A DNA stretch of 64,000 nt from Bradyrhizobium sp. CCBAU 53421 (GCF_015291625.1 NZ_CP030047.1:6696001-6760000); one strand, 5' to 3'; positions 17,650 to 26,856 are shown, numbered from the stretch's first letter. Numbers and translations are program-made. Notes: generated from the sequence alone by a model not told the origin.

Positions 17650-19353
17650 TCACTTTCCCTTGGCGCGCATGAAGTCGAAGTCGCAGCCCTCATCGGCCTG
17701 CAGGATGGTCTCGTTGAAGAGATGCGCATAGCCGCGCTTCGCCCAGTCAGGCGTACCGGCCGGTGCGAGTGCTGCGCGACGCTTCTGCAATTCGGCCTCG
17801 TCGACCAGCAGATCAATGCTTCGCTTGGCGACATCGAGCCGGATCATGTCGCCGTTCCGCACCAGGCCGAGCGGACCGCCGACGGCTGACTCCGGCGTGA
17901 TGTGCAGCACGATGGTGCCGAACGCGGTGCCGCTCATCCGCGCATCGGAGATGCGGACCATGTCCTTCACGCCGGTGCGCGCGAGCTTCTTCGGGATCGG
18001 CAGGTAACCCGCCTCCGGCATACCCGGCGCGCCCTTCGGGCCAGCATTGCGCAGCACCAGCACATCGTCGGCGGTCACATCGAGCGCGGGGTCGTCGACC
18101 CGCAGCGTCATGTCCTCGACCGACTCGAACACCACGGCGCGGCCGGTGTGCTGGAGCAGCTTCGGGCTCGCCGCCGACTGCTTGATCACGGCACCGCGCG
18201 GCGCGAGATTGCCATGCAGGATCGCCATCGCGCCTTCGGACTTGATCGGATTAGCCCTGGGGCGGATCGCGTCCTGTCCGGGCACGTCCTCGGCGCTGGC
18301 GACGACGTCGCGCAGGGTCTGGCCGGTGATCGTCCTGGCATCGAGATCGATGAGGTCGCCGAGCTGCGCCATCAGCTTCGGCACGCCGCCGGCATGATGG
18401 AAATGCTCCATATAGTGGTCGCCTGACGGCTTGAGGTCGACCAGCACGGGCACCTCGCGACCGAGCCTGTCGAATGCCTCGAGGTCGATCTTGTGCGGCG
18501 AGCGGTTGGCGATGGCGGTCAGATGAATGAGCCCGTTGGTCGAGCCGCCGATCGCCTGCATGACGACCTGGGCGTTGCGGAACGACGACGGCGTCAGGAT
18601 CTCGCTCGGCTTCGGCCCCTTGGTCTTCGCCATTTCGGCGGCGACGCGCCCGCTGGCCTCCGCGGAGCGGAAGCGTTCGGCATGCGGCGCCGGAATCGTG
18701 GCGCTCATCGGCAGCGACAGGCCAAGCGCCTCGGTGATGCAGGCCATCGTGGACGCCGTGCCCATCACCATGCAAGTGCCGACCGACGGTGCGAGACGGC
18801 CGTTCACCGCCTCGATCTCGGTGTCGTCGATCTCGCCGGCGCGATACTTGCCCCACAGCCGGCGACAATCGGTGCAGGCGCCGAGCACCTCGCCCTTGTG
18901 ATGGCCGACCACCATCGGCCCGACCGGGATCACCACCGTCGGCAGATCGGCGCTGATGGCGGCCATGATCTGCGCCGGCAAAGTCTTGTCGCAACCGCCG
19001 ATCACGACAACCGCATCCATCGGCTGGGCGCGGATCATCTCCTCGGTATCCATTGCCATCAGATTGCGCAGATACATCGAGGTCGGATGCGCAAAGCTCT
19101 CGGCGATCGAGATCGTCGGGAACACGAACGGCATCGCGCCCGACAGCATCACGCCGCGCTTCACCGCCTCAATGATCTGAGGCACGTTGCCGTGGCAGGG
19201 ATTGTAGTCGCTGTAGGTGTTGGTGATGCCGACGATCGGGCGATTGAGCGCATCGTCGGAATAGCCCATCGCCTTGATGAAGGCCTTGCGCAGGAACAGC
19301 GAGAAGCCGGCGTCACCATAGCTGGTCAGTCCCTTGCGAAGTCCGTCGGCCAT
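17650..19353 (-). CDS. IlvD/Edd family dehydratase (probable sugar-acid dehydratase)
   Basis: 567 residues. The three iron-sulfur cysteines of the family are present: C53 (NPCHGNVP), C121 (GGCDKTLPA) and C194 (VGTCMVMGTAST). These enzymes remove water from 2,3-dihydroxy acids to give 2-oxo-3-deoxy acids. Members include DHAD, 6-phosphogluconate dehydratase and aldonate dehydratases for arabinonate, xylonate and the like. Its place between a sugar-acid TRAP system and a uronate-dehydrogenase-like gene favours an aldonate or aldarate substrate over branched-chain biosynthesis. The ATG at 19353 follows GGAAGAGAAG. It is divergent from the GntR gene. The longer upstream frame crosses the operator region and is rejected. 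Confidence 0.9.
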   Translation of the reverse strand: MADGLRKGLTSYGDAGFSLFLRKAFIKAMGYSDDALNRPIVGITNTYSDYNPCHGNVPQIIEAVKRGVMLSGAMPFVFPTISIAESFAHPTSMYLRNLMAMDTEEMIRAQPMDAVVVIGGCDKTLPAQIMAAISADLPTVVIPVGPMVVGHHKGEVLGACTDCRRLWGKYRAGEIDDTEIEAVNGRLAPSVGTCMVMGTASTMACITEALGLSLPMSATIPAPHAERFRSAEASGRVAAEMAKTKGPKPSEILTPSSFRNAQVVMQAIGGSTNGLIHLTAIANRSPHKIDLEAFDRLGREVPVLVDLKPSGDHYMEHFHHAGGVPKLMAQLGDLIDLDARTITGQTLRDVVASAEDVPGQDAIRPRANPIKSEGAMAILHGNLAPRGAVIKQSAASPKLLQHTGRAVVFESVEDMTLRVDDPALDVTADDVLVLRNAGPKGAPGMPEAGYLPIPKKLARTGVKDMVRISDARMSGTAFGTIVLHITPESAVGGPLGLVRNGDMIRLDVAKRSIDLLVDEAELQKRRAALAPAGTPDWAKRGYAHLFNETILQADEGCDFDFMRAKGK

Positions 19354-19402
19354 TTTCTTCTCTTCCGGTGGTTGGTCGGCCGCACTTAAGGAGCGACTGG
19401 AA

Positions 19403-19478
19403 TTATTGTCAATATGAGATAATTCGGCAGGGAAGCACGGCAGGTCTGCGGCAAAATCGCCCCCATTATTGACAATAA
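19403..19478. promoter_or_regulatory. Candidate operators between the dehydratase and GntR genes
   Basis: TTATTGTCAATA at 19403-19414 and the near-perfect palindrome TTATTGACAATAA at 19466-19478 lie 52 bases apart in the divergent control region. The first is about 50 bases upstream of the dehydratase start, the second about 50 bases upstream of the GntR start. The same core occurs upstream of DctP. Spacing and symmetry fit dimer sites of the FCD-type GntR protein encoded beside them. Confidence 0.6.
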
Positions 19479-19525
19479 CCCTGACGCCATGCTGACCTCC
19501 GGCGTCGATCCGAAGCCGAGCGCGC

Positions 19526-20218
19526 ATGACAGCCGAGCCCACATTGCCCGAACTCCAGGCCCCCTCGCGTGAGGAGGAGCAGGCGGAAGTGATCCGCCGG
19601 CTGGAGGAGGACATCATCTTCGGCCGCTTCGCGCCCGGCCTACGGCTGGTCGAGGATACTCTGATGCAGCGCTACGGCGCGAGCCGGCATTTCGTCCGCC
19701 AGGCGCTGTTCCAGCTCGAACGTCAGGGCATCGTGCTGCGCGAGAAGAATGTCGGCGCCACGGTGCGGTTCTATTCGGCGGAGGAAGTGCGGCAGATCTA
19801 CGAGGTGCGCGAGATGCTGACGCGGCAGGCCGCGCTGATGATCGCCCTGCCCGCGCCGGACAGCCTGATCGACCAGTTGAGCGAGCTGCAACGGCACTAC
19901 TGCATCAAGGCCGAGGCGCAGGACATGCGCGGCATTCACGAAACCAACGATGCGTTCCACCTCGCGCTGTTCTCTGCCTGCGGCAATCCCTATCTGGTCC
20001 GCTCGCTGCAGGACTACATGAACCTGACGCTGCCGATGCGCGCCAAGAACCTCGCCGACAGCGATGGCCTCGCGCTGTCGCGCCGCCAGCACGAGCTGAT
20101 GATCGAGCTCTTGAAGGGCCGTGACAGCTGGGCGCTGGCCCAGCTCTGCGTCGATCACATGCAGTACAGCAAGGCGGATTACCTCGTCCGCATCTCCAAC
20201 GACAAAAAGCCGCAATAG
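19526..20218 (+). CDS. GntR family transcriptional regulator, FadR/FCD subfamily
   Basis: 230 residues. A winged helix lies at about 20-88 (EVIRRLEEDIIFGRFAPGLR, then LVEDTLMQRYGASRHFVRQA and a wing ending GATVRFY). A helical FCD ligand domain follows, carrying the metal/ligand residues of HETNDAFHLALF near 140. FCD regulators respond to organic and sugar acids, matching the neighbouring dehydratase and TRAP genes. It is divergent from the dehydratase gene across a 172-base region with two palindromes. The ribosome site is weak, so the exact start is less sure. Confidence 0.9.
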   Translation: MTAEPTLPELQAPSREEEQAEVIRRLEEDIIFGRFAPGLRLVEDTLMQRYGASRHFVRQALFQLERQGIVLREKNVGATVRFYSAEEVRQIYEVREMLTRQAALMIALPAPDSLIDQLSELQRHYCIKAEAQDMRGIHETNDAFHLALFSACGNPYLVRSLQDYMNLTLPMRAKNLADSDGLALSRRQHELMIELLKGRDSWALAQLCVDHMQYSKADYLVRISNDKKPQ

Positions 20219-20252
20219 CGCGATACGCGGCCTCCTCGTGAAGGAGACGGCG

Positions 20253-20822
20253 ATGCGCTATGTGGCTTTGTTGATGGGATCGCTCGCCGTGCAGCTTGCG
20301 CTCGGCGGTGTCAGTGCAGCGGCCGATCCGCGCGCCACCGAGCTCAGCTATGAGCCCTGGAGCAAGACCTGCCTGACCCAGGCGAGCTGCTTCGTCGCGG
20401 CCGCCGCGCGCGGCCAGTGCGCGCCGTCGGGCGGCACCATCAGCATCTCGCCGCAGAGCAGCACGCGCGCACTGCTCACCGCCAATGTCGGAACGCGGAC
20501 CATGCTGGAAGGCACCATCAGCCTCAAGATCGATCAGGACGAACCGATGCAGATCGCCAGGACGCACTGCTACACGCTCGGCTGCGGCGGCACGCTGGAG
20601 GCCAACGGCGGGCTGATCGAACGGCTGAAGCACGCGCAAACGATCGTGGTGGAAGCGAAGAATCTGACGGGACAGAAGATCAGCCTCACCTTCCCGCTCG
20701 CGCATTTTTCCCAGACCTATGACGGGCCCGGAAGCGCACCCAAGGCATCCGGGCAAAGCTCGAATGAGCCGCAGCGCCAGCACACCGAGGCCGTGAAGCA
20801 GCTGCCGCAGTGCGACGACTGA
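20253..20822 (+). CDS. Secreted invasion-associated locus B (IalB) family protein
   Basis: 189 residues. The signal peptide covers about residues 1-23 (MRYVALLMGSLAVQLALGGV, cleaved after SAAA). The mature part has the IalB order: EPWSKTC near 45, CFVAAAARGQC near 56-66, a central beta domain with LKIDQDEPMQIARTHCYTLGC, and a hydrophobic-acid tail. Four to five cysteines probably form disulfides in the periplasm. IalB-like proteins are widespread in Rhizobiales and mostly of unknown role. AAGGAGACGG precedes the ATG. It follows the GntR gene by 34 bases and ends one base before the convergent dehydrogenase gene. It is probably unrelated to the sugar-acid pathway. Confidence 0.8.
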   Translation: MRYVALLMGSLAVQLALGGVSAAADPRATELSYEPWSKTCLTQASCFVAAAARGQCAPSGGTISISPQSSTRALLTANVGTRTMLEGTISLKIDQDEPMQIARTHCYTLGCGGTLEANGGLIERLKHAQTIVVEAKNLTGQKISLTFPLAHFSQTYDGPGSAPKASGQSSNEPQRQHTEAVKQLPQCDD

Positions 20823-21644
20823 TCACTTCTTCCAGTCGATCACCCTCGTCCGGTCGCCATCGAACTCCATGCTGCAGAACGTGCCGCCCTGGTAATAGTC
20901 GCCGACGGGATCCGGCGGCAGCTTGGCCTGCTCGGCCATCGCATGCTCGCGAAAATCTTCGCCACGCCCGGTCGGGCGATAGCCGAGATCGTAGGCGCGG
21001 TGATTGTCCCACCACGAGCGCTCATTGTAGGACGCGCCGTACAACACCTCGAAATGGATGTCGGGATGTTCGAGCCCGATCCGGCAGAGCTGAACCAGAT
21101 CTTCCGGCTTGAGCCAGATCGAGAGCCTGCGGTGATCGAGCGGCGCCTCACCGAAATTGCCGATCCGGATACAGGTCACCTTGATGCCGTGCTTGTCGGC
21201 ATAGAGCGCGCCGACGCCCTCGCCGAACACCTTGCTGACACCATAACGACTGTCCGGCCGCGCGGTGACGTCGGTACCGATGCGGTGATGGCGCGGGTAG
21301 AAGCCGACCGCGTGATTGGATGAGGCGAAGATCACGCGCTTGACGCCCTGCTTGCGCGCAGCCTCGAACAGATTGTACCCACCGATGATGTTGGCCTGCA
21401 GGATCGCATCCCAGGAACCTTCGACCGAATAGCCGCCGAAATGCAGGATGCCGTCGACGCCCTCGCAGATCGCCTCGACCTCTGCGAGGTCGGCGAGATC
21501 CGCCGCCTTGAATTTCTCGTTGCTGCCGAGGTCGGAGGGCTTCTTGATGTCGCTCAGCAGGAGGTCCGGATAGATCGGCGGCAGCAGTTTGCGCAGGCTG
21601 GTGCCGATTCCACCCGATGCGCCGGTCATCAATATGCGTGGCAT
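20823..21644 (-). CDS. udh: NAD-dependent epimerase/dehydratase family protein, uronate-dehydrogenase-like
   Basis: 273 residues, the length of bacterial uronate dehydrogenases. The Rossmann motif is TGASGGIG at 7-14. The active site has S109 in FASSNHAVGFY and the pair Y134/K138 in SRYGVSKVFGE. The text ASSNHAVGFYPR and RYGVSKVFGE closely resembles uronate dehydrogenase of Agrobacterium and Pseudomonas, which oxidises glucuronate or galacturonate to the aldarolactone with NAD. An SMP-30 lactonase gene starts divergently 113 bases away, which fits hydrolysis of that lactone. The ATG at 21644 follows GAGGGACGG. The symbol is by similarity only. Confidence 0.75.
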   Translation of the reverse strand: MPRILMTGASGGIGTSLRKLLPPIYPDLLLSDIKKPSDLGSNEKFKAADLADLAEVEAICEGVDGILHFGGYSVEGSWDAILQANIIGGYNLFEAARKQGVKRVIFASSNHAVGFYPRHHRIGTDVTARPDSRYGVSKVFGEGVGALYADKHGIKVTCIRIGNFGEAPLDHRRLSIWLKPEDLVQLCRIGLEHPDIHFEVLYGASYNERSWWDNHRAYDLGYRPTGRGEDFREHAMAEQAKLPPDPVGDYYQGGTFCSMEFDGDRTRVIDWKK

Positions 21645-21757
21645 GCCGTCCCTCGTCTTTCCTGTTTGCTGCAGCCGAATTGCGGTCGCAGGCCGACAAT
21701 GATAGCAAACCATGCGCTCAAGGAAACACCATCGAAACACAACAACGAGAACAGCAA

Positions 21758-22720
21758 ATGTCCGATGTTCATTCCGCCGGCTGGCGTCCCGCGACCTGTT
21801 ATCCCGATCCCGCGATCCACGCGCTCGATCCGCGCTTCGAGAAATACTGGCTAAAACTCTCCGCCGTTGAGCGCATCGCCACCGGCCTGCGCTGGGCCGA
21901 AGGTCCGGTGTGGTTCGGCGACGGGCGCTATCTGTTGTGCAGCGACATCCCGAACCAGCGCATCCTCAAATGGGAGGAAGAGACCGGCGCGGTCAGCATC
22001 TTCCGCAAGCCGTCGAACTTCGCCAACGGCAACACCCGCGACCGCCAGGGCCGGCTGATCACCTGCGAGCATGGCGGCCGCCGCGTGGTGCGCACCGAAT
22101 ATGACGGATCGATTACGGTGCTGATCGATTCCTTCGGCGGCAAGCGGCTGAACTCGCCGAACGACGTCGTGGTGAAATCAGACGGCGCGATCTGGTTCAC
22201 CGATCCGATCTTCGGCCTGCTCGGCAATTACGAGGGCTACAAGGCCGATCCCGAGATCGAGCCCAACGTCTACCGGCTCGATCCCGAAACCGGCAAGGCC
22301 AGCATCGTCGCCGAGGGCGTGCTCGGCCCGAACGGGCTGTGCTTCTCGCCGGACGAGAAGATCCTCTACGTCGTGGAATCCCGCGGCGAGCCGAACCGCA
22401 AGATCCTGGCCTACGATGTCTCCGCAGACGGCAAGACGATCTCCAACAAGCGCGTGTTCATCGATGCCGGCCCGGGCACGCCCGACGGCATGCGCTGCGA
22501 CATCGACGGCAATCTGTGGTGCGGCTGGGGCATGGGCGATCCCGAGCTCGACGGCGTCGTCGTGTTCGCGCCCGACGGCGTCATGATCGGCCGCATCGCG
22601 CTGCCGGAGCGCTGCGCCAATCTCTGCTTCGGCGGCGTGAAGCGCAACCGTCTGTTCATGGCGGCGAGCCAGTCGATCTATGCGCTCTACGTCAACACCC
22701 AAGGCGCGCTCGGCGGGTAA
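21758..22720 (+). CDS. SMP-30/gluconolactonase family lactonase
   Basis: 320 residues, a six-bladed propeller of the SMP-30/Gnl family. Metal-site residues are recognisable: Glu in RWAEGPVWFGDGRYL (near 47), Asn in LNSPNDVVVKSDGAIWFTDP (near 133), and the late GPGTPDGMRCDIDGNLWCGW with its Asp. These enzymes open sugar lactones with a calcium or zinc ion. Its divergent position next to the uronate-dehydrogenase-like gene suggests it hydrolyses the aldarolactone made there. No signal peptide, so cytosolic. The start has only a weak AACGAGAACAG ribosome site. Confidence 0.87.
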   Translation: MSDVHSAGWRPATCYPDPAIHALDPRFEKYWLKLSAVERIATGLRWAEGPVWFGDGRYLLCSDIPNQRILKWEEETGAVSIFRKPSNFANGNTRDRQGRLITCEHGGRRVVRTEYDGSITVLIDSFGGKRLNSPNDVVVKSDGAIWFTDPIFGLLGNYEGYKADPEIEPNVYRLDPETGKASIVAEGVLGPNGLCFSPDEKILYVVESRGEPNRKILAYDVSADGKTISNKRVFIDAGPGTPDGMRCDIDGNLWCGWGMGDPELDGVVVFAPDGVMIGRIALPERCANLCFGGVKRNRLFMAASQSIYALYVNTQGALGG

Positions 22721-22727
22721 GTCTCTT

Positions 22728-22774
22728 CGTCGTCCCGGCCGAGTGCGCAATTGCGCACGGGGGCCGGGACGACG
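22728..22774. repeat. Palindromic repeat, short CGTCCC form, between convergent genes
   Basis: Perfect arms CGTCGTCCCGGCC and GGCCGGGACGACG enclose the smaller palindrome GTGCGCAATTGCGCAC. It lies between the convergent lactonase and aldehyde dehydrogenase genes and could terminate transcription from both sides, though no T-tract follows. Confidence 0.75.
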
Positions 22775-22858
22775 ATGAAAACTTCTACCTTCCGTAACGT
22801 CTGACGCCGGAGCAGTTGCCTGCCCCGGCGCCAGAAATCGTGTCTCTAGTACTTCAGC

Positions 22859-24292
22859 TTACGCGGCGTTGTAGCCGGCGACCGCCTTGGCCTCGAGATA
22901 TTCTTCCAGGCCGTAGCGGCCCCACTCGCGGCCGTTGCCGGACTGCTTGTAGCCACCGAACGGCGCGGTGCGCTCGTTCGGCACGCCCTGCAGGTTGACG
23001 TTGCCGGCGCGGATCTGGCGGCCGACGCGGCGCGCGGTCTCCACGGTGTCGCCGTAAACATAGCCAGCGAGACCGTACGGCGTGTCGTTGGCGATCTTGA
23101 CGGCTTCGGCTTCGTCCTTGGCGCCGAGGATGGTCAGCACCGGTCCGAAGATTTCCTCGCGGGCGATCGTCATGTCGTTGGTGACGTCGGCGAAGATCGT
23201 CGGACGGACATAGAAGCCCTTGTTGACGCCCTCGGGCAGGCCCGGACCACCAGCGACGAGCGTTGCGCCCTCGTCGATGCCCTTCTGGATCAGCGCCTGG
23301 ATCTTGTCCCACTGGCCGCGGTTGACCACCGGACCGATCGTGGTGCCGTCGGCACGCGGATCACCGGCCTTGGTCTTGTCGGCGACGCCCTTCGCGATCG
23401 CGGCCACTTCCTTCATCTTGGAGAGCGGCACGATCATGCGCGACGGCGCGTTGCAGGACTGGCCGGAGTTGTTGAACATGTGCATCACGCCGCCGGTCAC
23501 TGCCTTGGCGAGGTCCGCACCCTCGAGGATCACGTTCGGCGACTTGCCGCCGAGTTCCTGGCTGACGCGCTTCACGGTCGGCGCCGCGCGCTTGGCGACG
23601 TCGACGCCGGCACGGGTCGAGCCGGTGAACGAGATCATGTCGATGTCCGGATGCTCGCTCATCGCGGCACCCACCTCCGGGCCGAGGCCATTGAGCAGGT
23701 TGAACACGCCTTTCGGCACGCCGGCTTCATGGAGGATTTCCGCGAAGATCAGCGCCGAGGTCGGGGTGAACTCCGACGGCTTCAGGATCATGGTGCAGCC
23801 GGCAGCGAGCGCGGGTGCCACCTTGCAGGCGATCTGGTTGAGCGGCCAGTTCCACGGGGTGATCATGCCGACGACGCCGACCGGCTCGCGCACGATCACG
23901 GCGGTGCCCATGGTCTCCTCGAACTCGTACTTCTTGAGCACTTCGAGGGTATTCATGAGGTGGCCAAGGCCGGCGCCGGCCTGCAGCTTCTCGGCCATCG
24001 GCAGCGGCGCGCCCATCTCGTCGGAGACGGCGGCGCCGATCTCCTTCATGCGGCCCTTGTAGACCTCCACGACCTTGGTGAGCAGCGCGATACGCTCCTC
24101 GCGGCTGGTCTTGGAATAGGTCTCGAAGGCGCGCTTGGCGGCGGCGACTGCCTTGTCGACATCGGCCTTGGAGCCGAGCGCAATCTCATACATCGCTTCT
24201 TCGGTCGCCGGATTGACGACCGGGGTGGACTTGCCTTTGACGACGGGATCGACCCAGGCGCCGTCGATGTAGAATTGCATGCGATTGACCAT
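22859..24292 (-). CDS. NAD(P)-dependent aldehyde dehydrogenase
   Basis: 477 residues. The catalytic signatures are the general-base Glu of SQELGGKSPNVIL near 245 and the nucleophile Cys of NNSGQSCNAPSRM near 280. The NAD-binding text is PWNWPLNQI near 145 and FTGSTRAG near 220. It oxidises an aldehyde to the acid; semialdehydes of sugar-acid pathways (for example 2-oxoglutarate semialdehyde) are candidates because of the neighbouring uronate genes, but many substrates are possible. The ATG at 24292 follows AAGAGG. The gene lies downstream of the E1-like gene in the same direction with 197 bases between, including a hairpin repeat. Confidence 0.9.
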   Translation of the reverse strand: MVNRMQFYIDGAWVDPVVKGKSTPVVNPATEEAMYEIALGSKADVDKAVAAAKRAFETYSKTSREERIALLTKVVEVYKGRMKEIGAAVSDEMGAPLPMAEKLQAGAGLGHLMNTLEVLKKYEFEETMGTAVIVREPVGVVGMITPWNWPLNQIACKVAPALAAGCTMILKPSEFTPTSALIFAEILHEAGVPKGVFNLLNGLGPEVGAAMSEHPDIDMISFTGSTRAGVDVAKRAAPTVKRVSQELGGKSPNVILEGADLAKAVTGGVMHMFNNSGQSCNAPSRMIVPLSKMKEVAAIAKGVADKTKAGDPRADGTTIGPVVNRGQWDKIQALIQKGIDEGATLVAGGPGLPEGVNKGFYVRPTIFADVTNDMTIAREEIFGPVLTILGAKDEAEAVKIANDTPYGLAGYVYGDTVETARRVGRQIRAGNVNLQGVPNERTAPFGGYKQSGNGREWGRYGLEEYLEAKAVAGYNAA

Positions 24293-24454
24293 CGGAAACC
24301 TCTTGTAGGGGGCGTATGGATAAGGGGAACGGAAAGCGTTCGGCAGGCATCCTTGCACGAAAGCAGTGCGAATTGAACCCGCCATATGCGGGGCGCGGCT
24401 CGTGCGCGCGAACGGGATATAAGGCGCGAGGCGCGCGGGTGGCAAGGCGTGCGT

Positions 24455-24479
24455 CACCCTCCCCTGGAGGGGGAGGGTG
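24455..24479. terminator. GC-rich hairpin (CACCCTCCCC / GGGGAGGGTG) downstream of the E1-like gene
   Basis: Ten-base perfect arms with a TGGAG loop, ten bases after the stop of the minus-strand E1-like gene. There is no clear T-tract. The text is a common dispersed element in rhizobial genomes, so it may be a repeat with termination activity rather than a dedicated terminator. Confidence 0.5.
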
Positions 24480-24489
24480 AAAGCAAGTG

Positions 24490-26856
24490 TCACACCGCCA
24501 TCTTGCGATGCCGCACCGGGGCGCCGGCCGAAACGCTTTCCGCCGCATCGATGATCGCATTGGCGTCGATGCCATAGTGGCGGTAGAGGTCGCCGATCGT
24601 CCCGGTCTGGCCGAAATGCTCGACACCGAGCGCCTCGACCCGATGGCCGCGCACGCTGCCGAGCCAGCCGAGCGAGGCCGGATGGCCGTCGATCACGGTC
24701 ACGATGCCGCAGTCGCGGCCGAGCGGCGCCAGCATGCGCTCGATGTGACTCAAATGCTGCACGCCGCGGCGGTCGCGGCGCAAATTCCGCGCGGCGGACC
24801 AACCGGCATAGAGCCGGTCGGCGGAGGTTACCGCCAGGAGACCGACATCGCGGTGGCTCTCGCCGATCAGGCCGACGGCCTCGATCGCCTCCGGCGCGAC
24901 GGTGCCGGTATACGCAATGACGATGTCGCAGTTCGGGCCCGGCTTGCGCATCCAGTAGGCGCCCTCGGTGATGTCGCGCTGCAGGTCCGGTGTCATGATC
25001 CGTTGCGGCTGCTCCAGCGTTCGCGTCGAGAGTCGCAAGTAAACCGAACCGCCCTCGGCGCCCTCGCGCTGCATGTGGCCAAAGCCCCAGCCCATGATCA
25101 CGGCAAGTTCATCGACGAAGCCCGGATCGAACGAGGCGAGCCCGTCCTGCCCGATCCCGATCAGCGGCGTCTTGATCGATTGATGCGCGCCGCCTTCCGG
25201 CGCCAGCGAGATGCCGGACGGCGTCGCCGCCACCATGAAGCGGGCGTCCTGGTAGCAGGCATAGTTCAAGGCATCGAGCCCGCGCTCGATGAAGGGATCG
25301 TACAGCGTGCCGACCGGCAGCAGTCGCGCGCCGTTGATCTGGTGCGACAGGCCGAGCGCCGAGAGCATGATGAACAGGTTCATCTCGGCGATGCCGAGCT
25401 CGAGGTGCTGCCCCTTCGGCGAATACTCCCAGGTATAAGCGGACGGGATCTTCTCCTGCCGGAACAGGTCGTGGTTCTCCAGTTTCGCGAACAGGCCGCG
25501 GCGGTTGACCCAGGCGCCAAGATTGGTCGACACGGTGACGTCGGGCGACGCGGTGACGATGCGCGAGGCGAGCTCGCTGTCGCCGCGTGCCAGCTCGTGC
25601 AGCACGAGGCCAAAACCCTGTTGCGTCGACATCTGCGCCGAAGCCTTGAAGGCCAGCCGCTCCGGCACGTCGATTTCAGGCGCCGAGAGACGGCGGCGTC
25701 CTTCGCGGTTGAACGGCGCCTCGGCCAGGAACGCCTCGAGTTGCGTGGGCTCTTGCGACAGGCCCTCGAACTTGTCCCACTCGTGGCCGGTGCGGATGTT
25801 CTGCGCGGCGCGCCACTTCTCCATCTGCGCCACCGTCATCAGGCCGGCGTGGTTGTCCTTGTGGCCCTGCATCGGCAGGCCGACGCCCTTGATCGTGTAG
25901 GCGATGAAGCAGACCGGACGATCGTGGTCGATCGCCTCAAAGGCCTCGATCATGCTCGCCATGTCATGGCCGCCCAGATTCGACATCAGCGCCAGCAGCT
26001 CGTCGTCGCTGCGGCGATCGATCAACGCCGACACCTCGCCCTGGTCGCCGATGTCGTCGCGCAGATGCTTGCGGAATGCCGCGCCGCCCTGGAAGCAGAG
26101 CGCCGCATACATCTGGTTCGGGCAATTGTCGATCCAGCGTCTGAGCGCCTCGCCGCCGGGCTCGGCAAACGCCTCGAGCATCAGCTTGCCGTACTTCACG
26201 ATCACCACGTCCCAGCCGAAATTGCGGAACATGGTCTCGAACTTGGCCCACAGCCCCTCGCGCACCACCGCGTCAAGCGACTGCCTGTTGTAGTCGACTA
26301 CCCACCAGGTATTGCGCAGGCCGTGCTTCCAGCCTTCCAGCAGCGCCTCGAAGATGTTGCCTTCGTCCATCTCGGCGTCGCCGACCAGCGCGATCATGCG
26401 GCCCTCGGGCCGCTCGCCCATCCAGCCATGCGCCTTGACGTAGTCCTGCACCAGCGAGGCGAACAGTGTCTGCGCCACGCCGAGACCGACCGAGCCGGTC
26501 GAGAAGTCGACGTCGTCGACATCCTTGGTGCGCGAGGGATAGGACTGCGCGCCCTTGTAGCCGCGGAAATTCTCCAGCTTGTCGCGGGTCTGGTGGCCGA
26601 ACAGATACTGGATCGCATGGAACACCGGGCTCGCATGCGGCTTCACCGCGACGCGGTCCTGCGGACGCAGCACCGAGAAATACAGCGCCGACATGATGTT
26701 GGCGAGCGAGGCCGACGAGGCCTGGTGGCCGCCGACCTTCAGCCCGTCGGCCGAGGGCCGCACATGGTTGGCGTGGTGGATGGTCCACGACGACAGCCAC
26801 AGCACCTTGCGGGCCAAAGCGGACAGCATGTCGAGGCGTTCAGGCGCGATTCCCAT
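24490..26856 (-). CDS. Homodimeric 2-oxoacid dehydrogenase E1-like / transketolase-family enzyme (AceE/MdeB type)
   Basis: 788 residues, about 100 shorter than AceE. Thiamine diphosphate residues are present: the GDAEMDEGNIFEAL motif at 159-172 with N190 (VVDYN). AceE-like landmarks are GGHQASSASLANIMSALYF at 42-60, FRGYKGAQSYPSRTKDVDDV and, in the pyrimidine domain, LELGIAEMNLFIMLSALGLS. It would decarboxylate a 2-oxo acid and acylate an E2 lipoyl group. No E2 or E3 gene is near. A divergent Lrp/AsnC gene gives the same arrangement as mdeB-mdeR in Pseudomonas putida (2-oxobutyrate from methionine), but no methionine gamma-lyase gene is present. AGGAA precedes the chosen ATG. Confidence 0.85.
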   Translation of the reverse strand: MGIAPERLDMLSALARKVLWLSSWTIHHANHVRPSADGLKVGGHQASSASLANIMSALYFSVLRPQDRVAVKPHASPVFHAIQYLFGHQTRDKLENFRGYKGAQSYPSRTKDVDDVDFSTGSVGLGVAQTLFASLVQDYVKAHGWMGERPEGRMIALVGDAEMDEGNIFEALLEGWKHGLRNTWWVVDYNRQSLDAVVREGLWAKFETMFRNFGWDVVIVKYGKLMLEAFAEPGGEALRRWIDNCPNQMYAALCFQGGAAFRKHLRDDIGDQGEVSALIDRRSDDELLALMSNLGGHDMASMIEAFEAIDHDRPVCFIAYTIKGVGLPMQGHKDNHAGLMTVAQMEKWRAAQNIRTGHEWDKFEGLSQEPTQLEAFLAEAPFNREGRRRLSAPEIDVPERLAFKASAQMSTQQGFGLVLHELARGDSELASRIVTASPDVTVSTNLGAWVNRRGLFAKLENHDLFRQEKIPSAYTWEYSPKGQHLELGIAEMNLFIMLSALGLSHQINGARLLPVGTLYDPFIERGLDALNYACYQDARFMVAATPSGISLAPEGGAHQSIKTPLIGIGQDGLASFDPGFVDELAVIMGWGFGHMQREGAEGGSVYLRLSTRTLEQPQRIMTPDLQRDITEGAYWMRKPGPNCDIVIAYTGTVAPEAIEAVGLIGESHRDVGLLAVTSADRLYAGWSAARNLRRDRRGVQHLSHIERMLAPLGRDCGIVTVIDGHPASLGWLGSVRGHRVEALGVEHFGQTGTIGDLYRHYGIDANAIIDAAESVSAGAPVRHRKMAV

